From CAYMND01 sp964465065 (GTDB lineage Bacteria > Acidobacteriota > Aminicenantia > UBA2199), in contig CAYXHZ010000084.1 in assembly GCA_964465065.1 (NCBI GenBank), positions 1-10,471 of the forward strand: a stretch of DNA of 10,471 bases. The letters are read 5' to 3'. The translations under genes and the position numbers were made by a program. Below are positions 4,670 through 10,471 of the stretch, piece after piece; within the stretch, counting starts at the first letter, position 1, and each line of letters begins with the position of its first letter. The notes beneath the pieces were generated by a model. The model was not told the origin of the DNA. It saw nothing but the letters and a program-made list of their open reading frames with translations, and ran no database searches.

Positions 4670-5872
4670 ATGATCGATAACGGCAAAGGTAAAAATACGG
4701 ACGATTTTTCGGCGATGTTCGAAGAATCGTTCAAAGAGGAAAAAAGCATTGAAACCGGTGCCACCGTGCGGGGGCGGGTGGTCGCCTGGGACAACGATTC
4801 CATCTTCCTGGACATCGGCACGCGCATGGAGGCGGTTTTGGACCGCGCTCCGTTCCAGAACGGCATGGGGCGTCCGCCCCAGGAAGGCGAGGAAATCCAG
4901 GCCATGGTCATCGGCCGCAAGCACGGAATGGTGCAGTGCGCCATGGAACTGACCCGGATCGACAGCAAGCAGCAGGCCGAAGCCCAGGGACCGGATCTGG
5001 TGGCCGAGGCGCACCGTCAGGGCTTCCCGGTGGAAGGCCGCATCACCGCCGTCAACAAGGGCGGATTCGATGTGGACATCTTCGGTAAACGGGCCTTCTG
5101 CCCGTTTTCGCAGATGGAGCTGCAGCGGATCGAAAACGCCGAGGCCTACATCGACAAGACCCTGAGCTTTCTGATCAGCGAATACGCCGAGGGCGGGCGC
5201 AACATCATCGTTTCGCGCCGTGACCTGTTGAAGGCCGACGCCGACAGGCAGCGCCTGAAAGCCTGGGATGCCCTGCAAGCGGGCAGCGTGGTCAAGGGCA
5301 GGGTCAGTTCGGTCAAACCCTACGGCGCCTTCGTCGACCTGGGCGGGGTGCAGGGCTTGCTGCACGTCTCGGAGATGTCGTTCGACAAGGTCAACGATCC
5401 GGCCGAACTGTTCAAGGATGGCGACGAGATCGATGTCGAAATTCTGGAACTGGACCGCAGCTCGGAACGCATCCGCCTGGGCCGCAAGCGTTTCCTCACA
5501 GACCCCTGGAAGTCGGCCGCCCAGACTCTGACGCCCGGCACCGAGATTCTGGGCAAGGTTTCCCGCATCAAACCGTTCGGAGCCTTCGTCGAGGTCTTGC
5601 CCGGCATCGACGGTCTCTTGCACATCTCCCGCCTGGGCGGAGACAAGCGTGTCGGTCATCCCAAGGAATTGCTCAGCATCGGACAGGAAGTGAAGGTCCG
5701 CGTTCTGGAACTCGATGAGGTCAAGCGCACCATTTCGCTGACCATGGAGGCCGTCGAAGAGGATGTCGGCGCCCAGCTGGAACGTCTGCGCAGCGAGCAG
5801 GAAAAGAATCAGGCCGATCGGCAGACCTCGATGGGCGCCCTGTTGGATGAGCTGCAAGGCAAGAAAGACTGA
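4670..5872 (+). CDS. S1 RNA-binding domain protein with four S1 repeats (short RpsA-like)
   Basis: A 400-residue protein with four OB-fold S1 repeats at about 30-94, 117-184, 203-273 and 288-360. Repeats 3 and 4 are canonical, with GxVxxVKPYGAFVDLGGVQGLLHVSEMS and GKVSRIKPFGAFVEVLPGIDGLLHIS. Repeats 1 and 2 are more divergent, as in the ribosome-binding end of S1 proteins. The C-terminus (365-400) is charged and likely helical. E. coli S1 has six repeats in 557 residues, so this could be a short S1 of the kind seen in other phyla or a second S1-like protein beside a full-length RpsA elsewhere; the window cannot decide. The expected role is mRNA binding at the ribosome or RNA metabolism in the cytosol. 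It has its own strong promoter and Shine-Dalgarno, and the histidinol phosphatase gene follows 16 bases downstream. Confidence 0.9.
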   Translation: MIDNGKGKNTDDFSAMFEESFKEEKSIETGATVRGRVVAWDNDSIFLDIGTRMEAVLDRAPFQNGMGRPPQEGEEIQAMVIGRKHGMVQCAMELTRIDSKQQAEAQGPDLVAEAHRQGFPVEGRITAVNKGGFDVDIFGKRAFCPFSQMELQRIENAEAYIDKTLSFLISEYAEGGRNIIVSRRDLLKADADRQRLKAWDALQAGSVVKGRVSSVKPYGAFVDLGGVQGLLHVSEMSFDKVNDPAELFKDGDEIDVEILELDRSSERIRLGRKRFLTDPWKSAAQTLTPGTEILGKVSRIKPFGAFVEVLPGIDGLLHISRLGGDKRVGHPKELLSIGQEVKVRVLELDEVKRTISLTMEAVEEDVGAQLERLRSEQEKNQADRQTSMGALLDELQGKKD

Positions 5873-5888
5873 TCCGGACCCGTCTTCC

Positions 5889-6686
5889 ATGTTCAGCCGC
5901 GATTATCATGTGCATACAGCCTATTGCGGCCACGCCTACGGAGAAATGGAAGACTATGTCCGTCAGGCCGTCGCCGGCGGATTGCAGGAGATCTGCTTCT
6001 GCGATCACATGCCGCTGCCGGATGGCTGCGACCCGGATCATCGCATGGCCGCCGCCGATGTCGAGCCCTATATTGCCGAAATCGAACGTCTGCGTCTGGC
6101 CTACCCGGAACTGACCATTCACCTGGGCTTCGAGGCCGACTACATCAGCGGACTGGAGGATTACCTGCGCGAATTCCGTCGCCAGTATCGACTGGATTAC
6201 TACCTGATGTCGATTCACTTCATCAGCGGCTGGCCAAAGGGGGAATGGGCCTTCGCCTACCCGTTCGGCAGTGCGACCATCGCCGGGCGCTACCGGGACT
6301 ACTTTCGAACTATGCAGGCCGGTGTACGCAGCGGCATCTTCGACGCGGTGGCCCATTTCGATCTGATCAAACGTCCGCAATACCCGGTCTGCGAACTGGT
6401 GCCCGATCTGGTCGACGAGCTGCTGGCCGATATCGCGGCCGCCGGAATGGCCATGGAATTCAACAGCTCCGGTTTGCGCAAACCGATCGCCGAGACCTTC
6501 CCGGCCGAGGAAGTGCTGGCCCGGACCGTAAACAAAAGCATTCCCGTCTGCCTGGGCTCGGACGCCCACCAGCCCGAGCATGTCGCCTACGCCTTCGGCG
6601 AAGCGGCGGCGCTGCTGGCCAGATACCCGACCCTGATTCCCTACCGGATCCGTCCCTGTGCCGGGCGCCGGTTCATCGATATTTAA
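5889..6686 (+). CDS. PHP-family histidinol phosphatase (HisJ type)
   Basis: A 265-residue protein of normal length for HisJ-type histidinol-phosphatases, which dephosphorylate L-histidinol phosphate in histidine synthesis. Metal ligands expected of the PHP trinuclear site are visible in order: His7 and His9 (DYHVHT), His15, His40 (CDHMPL), Glu82 (GFEADY), His110 (SIHF), His156 (AHFD), and Asp225 and His227 (GSDAH). FNSSGLRKP around 191-199 is also typical of HisJ. All key residues are intact. The ATG lies 16 bases after the S1 gene stop with only a weak ribosome site, so translation may depend on the upstream gene. It is not among other his genes, as is common for this family. A relaxed-specificity PHP phosphoesterase is the main alternative. 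Confidence 0.87.
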   Translation: MFSRDYHVHTAYCGHAYGEMEDYVRQAVAGGLQEICFCDHMPLPDGCDPDHRMAAADVEPYIAEIERLRLAYPELTIHLGFEADYISGLEDYLREFRRQYRLDYYLMSIHFISGWPKGEWAFAYPFGSATIAGRYRDYFRTMQAGVRSGIFDAVAHFDLIKRPQYPVCELVPDLVDELLADIAAAGMAMEFNSSGLRKPIAETFPAEEVLARTVNKSIPVCLGSDAHQPEHVAYAFGEAAALLARYPTLIPYRIRPCAGRRFIDI

Positions 6687-6745
6687 CCCGATCTTTACAG
6701 TATCTTCATATTCCAGCGCCATATTCGTCTGTGAACGAGGTGAAT

Positions 6746-6937
6746 ATGGTCCAATACAGTCCGGGCTGGTGGGAGTACAACCTGTGGCAGCGCGAGCCGC
6801 TGCAAATCCTTGTAGCTCTGTTTGTTCTGGCCGTGTCGACCCTCATCGTCTACCGGCTGGTCAGCCGGCCGGGCAGAGGGGCAAGAACCCGGAGGAAGGG
6901 CGCGGCCTTCCCCCGGGCCGACTGGCTGACTCAGTGA
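6746..6937 (+). CDS. Small single-pass membrane protein, 63 residues, function unknown
   Basis: ATG 6746 has a good Shine-Dalgarno (GAGGTGA at 6737-6743). The product has an aromatic N-terminus (MVQYSPGWWEYNLW), one hydrophobic segment at about 18-37 and a strongly basic tail at about 37-51 (RLVSRPGRGARTRRK), predicting an inner-membrane protein with its C-terminus in the cytosol by the positive-inside rule. In-frame GTG codons at 6731 and 6740 are less likely starts because they lie before or in the ribosome site. The gene begins 59 bases after the histidinol phosphatase stop, with no clear promoter or terminator between, so it may share that transcript. Its last 7 bases overlap the convergent trpB2 gene. 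I do not recognise a family. Confidence 0.6.
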   Translation: MVQYSPGWWEYNLWQREPLQILVALFVLAVSTLIVYRLVSRPGRGARTRRKGAAFPRADWLTQ

Positions 6938-8304
6938 CAGACCGGCTTGGGAAACATGCCCAGGTAGGCCGTCTCCCGGCGCACCTGCTCGTCGTCCATT
7001 TCCAGATCGGTCAATTTGCCGTCCAGGTAATCCCGATAGCCTTTCAGGTCCAGCAGACCGTGGCCGCTGAGGTTGAAGAGGATCACCTTTTCCCGGCCTT
7101 CTTCTTTGGCCTGACGGGCCTCGCGGATGACGGCCGCGATGGCGTGGCTGGTCTCGGGGGCGACCACGATGCCTTCGCTGCGGGCAAACAGCAGCGCCGC
7201 CTGGTAGCATTCGTTCTGCTTGATGGCCATCGGGCTGATCAGGCCTTCGTTGCAGGCCTGGGAAATCAGCGGGGCGATACCGTGGTACCGCAAGCCGCCG
7301 GCGTGGATCGGCGAAGGGACGAAACGGTGGCCCAGCGAATGCATGGCCAGCAGCGGTGTCAGACCGGCCGAATCGGCGTGGTCGTAGACGAACGGGGCCC
7401 GGGTCAGAGTAGGGCAGGAGGCCGGTTCGACGGGGATGATCCGGATCGGGGCGCCGGCGATCTTGTCCTGGATGAAGGGAAAGGACAGCCCCGCGAAGTT
7501 GCTGCCGCCACCGGCGCAGGCGATGACCACGTCGGGAGTTTTTTCCTTGATCTTTTTCAGTTGCCTTTTGGCCTCCAGTCCGATGATCGTCTGGTGCAGC
7601 ATGACGTGGTTGAGGACGCTGCCCAGGGCGTAACGGGTCTGACCGCTGGCATCGCCTACAGCCTGTTCGATGGCCTCGCTGATGGCCATACCCAGGCTGC
7701 CGGGGGTGTCGGGGTCCCGGGCCAGAATGCGCCGGCCGGCCTCGGTTTCCCGGCTGGGGCTGGATACGCAGCGGCCGCCCCAGGTCTCCATCAGCAGTTT
7801 GCGGAAGGGTTTCTGATCGAAGCTGACCCGTACCATGAACACCTTGCATTCCAGCCCGAACAGGGCACAGGCCAGGGACAGGGCGCTGCCCCACTGGCCG
7901 GCGCCGGTTTCGGTGGTCAGACGTTTGATGCCGAAGATTTTATTGTAGTAAGCCTGAGGCACGGCGGTGTTCGGTTTATGGCTTCCGGCCGGAGACAGGC
8001 TTTCGTTCTTGAAGTAGATGCGGGCCGGGGTGTCCAGGGCCCGTTCCAGGAAGCTGGCCCGCTGCAGGGGGCTGGGGCGCCAGCGGAAGAGGATTTCCCG
8101 GATGGGGTCGGGTATGGCGATCCAGCGCTGCCGGCTCATTTCCTGCTCGATCAGGTTCATCGGGAATACTTTGGCCAGTTGCTCGGCAGCGACGGGTCGG
8201 CCGTCGGCGTCCAGTGGCGGTTGCGGTGCCCGGTTCAGGTCGGCGGCCAGGTTGTACCAGTACCGGGGCATTTCTCGTTCAGTCAACAGTACCTTGTGTG
8301 ACAT
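6931..8304 (-). CDS. trpB2: Tryptophan synthase beta chain-like PLP enzyme (TrpB2 type)
   Basis: A 457-residue fold-type II PLP enzyme that would join indole and L-serine to make tryptophan. The TrpB2 subgroup is longer than classical TrpB (about 400) and usually lacks a tightly bound TrpA. Visible motifs are the PLP lysine Lys110 in GSHKPNTA, the catalytic Glu132 in TETGAGQWG (Trp where classical TrpB has His, typical of TrpB2), the phosphate-binding AGGGSN at 264-269, and SGHG at 413-416. The extra N-terminal region (about 1-85) containing RPSPLQRA is also characteristic. ATG 8304 was chosen over an in-frame upstream ATG at 8367 because AAAGGAGAA lies 3 bases before it and because 8367 precedes the predicted transcript. 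No other trp gene is nearby, so it may act as an indole-salvage or stand-alone enzyme. It has its own promoter, divergent from tatD. Confidence 0.92.
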   Translation of the reverse strand: MSHKVLLTEREMPRYWYNLAADLNRAPQPPLDADGRPVAAEQLAKVFPMNLIEQEMSRQRWIAIPDPIREILFRWRPSPLQRASFLERALDTPARIYFKNESLSPAGSHKPNTAVPQAYYNKIFGIKRLTTETGAGQWGSALSLACALFGLECKVFMVRVSFDQKPFRKLLMETWGGRCVSSPSRETEAGRRILARDPDTPGSLGMAISEAIEQAVGDASGQTRYALGSVLNHVMLHQTIIGLEAKRQLKKIKEKTPDVVIACAGGGSNFAGLSFPFIQDKIAGAPIRIIPVEPASCPTLTRAPFVYDHADSAGLTPLLAMHSLGHRFVPSPIHAGGLRYHGIAPLISQACNEGLISPMAIKQNECYQAALLFARSEGIVVAPETSHAIAAVIREARQAKEEGREKVILFNLSGHGLLDLKGYRDYLDGKLTDLEMDDEQVRRETAYLGMFPKPVCH

Positions 8305-8307
8305 GCG

Positions 8308-8316
8308 TTCTCCTTT
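8308..8316 (-). promoter_or_regulatory. Ribosome binding site fixing the trpB2 start
   Basis: On the minus strand AAAGGAGAA ends 3 bases before the ATG at 8304-8302, with the GGAG core about 5 bases away. It supports this start against the longer in-frame reading from 8367. Confidence 0.75.
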
Positions 8317-8327
8317 AATGTTGATGA

Positions 8328-8341
8328 TTCTATGTATAGAA
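8328..8341. promoter_or_regulatory. Perfect 14-bp palindrome at the trpB2 transcription start
   Basis: TTCTAT, centre GT, ATAGAA is a perfect inverted repeat. The predicted trpB2 start is near 8343, so the palindrome occupies about +2 to +15 of the transcript, a usual place for a repressor operator. It does not look like the TrpR box. The regulator is unknown. Confidence 0.45.
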
Positions 8342-8349
8342 ACACCTTG

Positions 8350-8377
8350 ATTGTACCATATCCGCAAAAAAAGGCAA
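8350..8377 (-). promoter_or_regulatory. Sigma70-type promoter of trpB2
   Basis: On the minus strand, TTGCCT (8377-8372) and TACAAT (8355-8350) are 16 bases apart. The predicted start near 8343 gives a leader of about 39 bases holding the palindrome at 8328-8341 and the AAAGGAGAA ribosome site. Confidence 0.55.
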
Positions 8378-8402
8378 GCAGTTTGGGAAAACTTTGCGCC
8401 TG

Positions 8403-8431
8403 TTGCCTGCTGCAGCGTTCTTGTCTACAAT
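8403..8431 (+). promoter_or_regulatory. Sigma70-type promoter abutting the tatD ATG
   Basis: TTGCCT at 8403-8408 and TACAAT at 8426-8431 have a 17-base spacer. Transcription should begin about 8437-8439, where the ATG ATG of the TatD gene lies (8437, 8440). The mRNA would have no or almost no leader, in keeping with the absence of a Shine-Dalgarno. Confidence 0.5.
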
Positions 8432-8436
8432 GTCAG

Positions 8437-9240
8437 ATGATGGACACGGCTCGGGAATTGAAATGGTTCGATGTGCACCTCCACCTGCAGAACGAGCGTT
8501 TGGCCGGGAACTGGTCCGCGCTATGGGACAGGGCCGGAGCGCTGGGCGTACAGGGTGCGGTCTGCTGCGGCCTGCAGCCGCTGGACTGGCCGCTGGTGGA
8601 GCGTATCGGCGCTTCTTGCCGTCAAATCATTCCGGCTTACGGGGTGCACCCCTGGCAGGTCCATCAGGTCGACGACTCCTGGCTGGACGATCTGAGCCGG
8701 CGTCTGCGGGGCGGAGGCTGTCTGCTCGGTGAAGTGGGTCTGGACGGCCGCTTCGCTCGGGCCGCCATGACCGGGCAGCTGCAGGCGCTGCGGCGGCAGC
8801 TCGAACTGGCCCGCGAACTGGCCTTGCCCGTGTCGCTGCATTGCCTGGACGCCTGGCCAGAGCTGCTGCGGCTGCTGGAAGAGTTTCCGGGACTGTCCCT
8901 GGCCGTGCACGCCTTTGCCAATCCGGACAGCCTGGCCGCCCTGCGGGATTACGGAGCCTACTTCTCCTTCAACGGCGGACTGGTCCGGTCGGGGTTTGGC
9001 CGTATGAAAAAGGCCGTACTGGCCTGCCCGCCCGAACGTTTGCTGCTGGAGACGGACGCCCCCGATTTTCCGCTGAGCGGACAGCCGGTCAACACTCCGG
9101 ACAGCCTGCCGCGGATCGCCGCCGCCGCCGCCGGGTTGCGCAACATGCCGCTGGCCGAACTGGCCGAGCGCTGCTGGGAAAACAGCGGCCGCTACCTGGG
9201 AGAGTCGCTGTTCAAACGTTGCAGCGTGGGACGGGACTGA
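8437..9240 (+). CDS. TatD family metal-dependent hydrolase
   Basis: A 267-residue amidohydrolase-like TIM-barrel protein, close to the usual TatD length of about 260. Metal-ligand motifs appear in order: His14 and His16 (FDVHLHL), Glu99 (LGEVGLD), His135 (SLHCLDAW), His158 (AVHAFANP) and Asp207 (LLLETDAPDFP). The second-half motifs differ a little from the common LHxRxA and VHCFSG, so this is a divergent member. TatD proteins are metal-dependent nucleases linked to DNA repair and RNA or tRNA quality control; the substrate here is not evident. The upstream frame stays open to 8332, but the promoter at 8403-8431 and the homology both favour 8437 or the adjacent ATG at 8440. No Shine-Dalgarno is visible. 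The stop is one base before the next gene, so the pair is surely cotranscribed. Confidence 0.88.
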   Translation: MMDTARELKWFDVHLHLQNERLAGNWSALWDRAGALGVQGAVCCGLQPLDWPLVERIGASCRQIIPAYGVHPWQVHQVDDSWLDDLSRRLRGGGCLLGEVGLDGRFARAAMTGQLQALRRQLELARELALPVSLHCLDAWPELLRLLEEFPGLSLAVHAFANPDSLAALRDYGAYFSFNGGLVRSGFGRMKKAVLACPPERLLLETDAPDFPLSGQPVNTPDSLPRIAAAAAGLRNMPLAELAERCWENSGRYLGESLFKRCSVGRD

Positions 9241-9241
9241 C

Positions 9242-9961
9242 ATGGACCAGTTCGACCGCAGCCGCCTGTTGCTGGGGGACGAGGCCTTTGGATTGTTGGC
9301 CGGCGCGCGGGTGACGGTGCTGGGTCTGGGGGCCGTCGGCTACACCGTGGCCGAGGGACTGGTGCGCAGCGGTCTGGGCGGTCTGCGCATCATGGATTTC
9401 GACGAGGTGCACGAGAGCAACCTCAACCGTCAGCTGCTGGCCCTGCACTCCACCCTGGGCCGGCCCAAGATCGAGCTGGCCGCAGCCCGGCTGCTGGACA
9501 TCAATCCGGACCTCGTGCTGCAGACGCTGCCGGCCTTCCTGGATCAGACCACCATCGCTCAGGTTCTCGACGACGACGGCATCATCGTCGACGCCATCGA
9601 CAGCTTCGGCCCCAAGGCCTATTTTCTGCTGGCCGCCCGGCGCCGGAACCTCCGCGTGGTCTCGTGCATGGGGGCAGCGCGCCGTTTCGATCCCGGGCAG
9701 GTGAAACGGGGTGACCTTTGGGAAGTCCGGGGTTGTCCGCTGGCGGCCCCCCTGCGCCGATTCCTCAAACGCAACGGGGTTCAAGGCGGTGTCCGGGTCG
9801 TCTATTCCAGCGAACTGCCGCGCAAGGCCATCGGAGCGGCCGAGATTGAAATCCATCAGCGGGGTCGTCTGCGCCGGCCGGTAGGCAGCCTGATGCACAT
9901 CACCCTGGCCTTTGCCGCTCAGCTGATCGCCGAGGTGATCGACCAGCTGTGCCCGCGCTGA
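9242..9961 (+). CDS. tcdA: ThiF/MoeB-type E1-like enzyme, probable tRNA threonylcarbamoyladenosine dehydratase
   Basis: A 239-residue adenylating protein. The Rossmann nucleotide site is GLGAVG at 28-33, then Asp52 in DFDEV, and the SNLNRQ motif at 59-64 whose Asn/Arg contact ATP. VDAIDS at 116-121 carries the Mg-binding Asp117-Asp120 region, and GSLMH near 215-219 is the C-terminal motif. Length and motif order match TcdA (CsdL/YgdL), which uses ATP to cyclise t6A to ct6A at position 37 of ANN-decoding tRNAs. There is no CXXC zinc pair as in MoeB and ThiF, which supports TcdA over a sulfur-carrier activator. TcdA of E. coli is about 30 residues longer. The ATG is one base after the tatD stop, and GGGAC ahead of it may serve as ribosome site. 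The symbol is a family-level call. Confidence 0.82.
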   Translation: MDQFDRSRLLLGDEAFGLLAGARVTVLGLGAVGYTVAEGLVRSGLGGLRIMDFDEVHESNLNRQLLALHSTLGRPKIELAAARLLDINPDLVLQTLPAFLDQTTIAQVLDDDGIIVDAIDSFGPKAYFLLAARRRNLRVVSCMGAARRFDPGQVKRGDLWEVRGCPLAAPLRRFLKRNGVQGGVRVVYSSELPRKAIGAAEIEIHQRGRLRRPVGSLMHITLAFAAQLIAEVIDQLCPR

Positions 9962-9975
9962 AACCGGCGATCGTC

Positions 9976-10471
9976 TCAGGTCTTGAAGCGCTCGATCTGC
10001 GACTGCAGGTGCTCGGCCTGTGAACTCAGGTCCTCGGCGGTGACCGCCAGGTTGCGAACGGCCTTGGCGGCCTCGCTGCTGCCTTCGGCCATGGCGTTGA
10101 GGCTGTCGTTGATCTCGGTGATCGAGTTGTTTTCCTGCATGACTGCGCTGACGATCTGATGGGAGCTGTCCATGACCTCGGTGCTGAGCTGGACGATCTG
10201 GTCGAGAATCTGCAGGGAATCCTGGCTGAGCTGGTTGCCGCGTTCGATCTCGCTGCGGACCGTCAGCATGGCCTGATTGGCGTTGCCGGCACCTTCCTGG
10301 AGCCCGGTGACGATGGCGGCGATCTCGCGGGTCGATCTGGCCGTGCGTTCGGCCAGCTTGCGGACCTCGGCGGCCACAACGGCGAAACCGCGTCCGGCCT
10401 CGCCGGCCCGGGCGGATTCGATGGCCGCGTTGAGGGCCAGCAGGTTGGTCTGGTCGGCCACCTCGTTGATG
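9976..10471 (-). CDS. Methyl-accepting chemotaxis protein, C-terminal part only
   Basis: The frame runs off the right edge (codons complete to 10470), leaving 164 residues and the stop. The visible part starts at the signalling tip, INEVADQTNLLALNAAIESARAGEAGRGFAVVAAEVRKLAERT, the most conserved segment of all MCPs, which contacts CheA and CheW. The remainder is a long coiled coil with methylation-helix character (A/S-rich with paired E/Q), ending in RFKT. There is no NWETF-like CheR/CheB tether. The sensor, membrane and HAMP regions lie beyond the window, so the ligand and location cannot be read. Its stop is 14 bases from the convergent tcdA stop, with no clear terminator between. Confidence 0.95.
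   Translation of the reverse strand, partial: INEVADQTNLLALNAAIESARAGEAGRGFAVVAAEVRKLAERTARSTREIAAIVTGLQEGAGNANQAMLTVRSEIERGNQLSQDSLQILDQIVQLSTEVMDSSHQIVSAVMQENNSITEINDSLNAMAEGSSEAAKAVRNLAVTAEDLSSQAEHLQSQIERFKT

Noticed and set aside
6658..8301. 547-codon open frame on the plus strand
   Set aside because: It is antisense to trpB2, whose motifs are unambiguous; its composition is that of a shadow frame.
8366..8372. Run of seven A (T-run on the minus strand) as a terminator
   Set aside because: It lies inside the trpB2 promoter spacer, with no convincing stem before it and no gene end nearby.
1..10471. tRNA, rRNA, CRISPR, insertion sequence, prophage or restriction/defence genes
   Set aside because: I looked on both strands and saw no cloverleaf or rRNA segments, no regular spaced repeats, and no transposase, integrase or defence signatures.

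Overview
The window looks like an ordinary chromosomal stretch from a GC-rich (roughly 60%) Gram-negative bacterium. The gene mix fits an anaerobic deltaproteobacterium of the Desulfuromonadales/Geobacter type: a TrpB2-type tryptophan synthase beta chain, a short S1-domain protein, a chemotaxis receptor, a serine-palmitoyltransferase-like enzyme and a secreted clan-A glycosidase. That placement is inferred from gene content and codon style and was not searched. There are no rRNA, tRNA, CRISPR or transposase genes, and no gene-free gap over 300 bases.

Left part (1-2032): a non-coding repeat of about 105 bp with imperfect terminal inverted repeats and two internal hairpins lies at the left edge. 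Next is a two-gene unit of a TetR regulator and a PLP-dependent alpha-oxoamine synthase. Its promoter is near-consensus and carries a perfect inverted repeat at the predicted transcription start, as expected for autorepression.

Middle (2073-6686): a strong hairpin precedes a secreted GH-A clan glycoside hydrolase whose promoter puts the transcription start at or beside its ATG (possible leaderless mRNA). Converging on it, one base away, is a membrane protein of the signal peptidase I family. It has lost the catalytic Ser, the catalytic Lys and the Lys-supporting Ser but keeps the structural motifs; this probable pseudoenzyme is the most unusual item here. Divergent from it is a promoter driving a four-domain S1 RNA-binding protein and a PHP-family histidinol phosphatase.

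Right part (6746-10471): a small 63-residue single-TM protein overlaps by 7 bp the end of a convergent trpB2 gene. trpB2 is divergent from a TatD-hydrolase/TcdA-like pair; the trpB2 promoter carries a 14-bp palindrome at its start site, and the tatD promoter again places the start of transcription at the ATG. The window ends inside the signalling domain of a methyl-accepting chemotaxis protein on the minus strand.

The genes are mostly unrelated housekeeping or accessory units. The parts that invite a second look are the catalytically dead signal peptidase homologue, the two candidate leaderless genes, the palindromic operators and the left-edge repeat.
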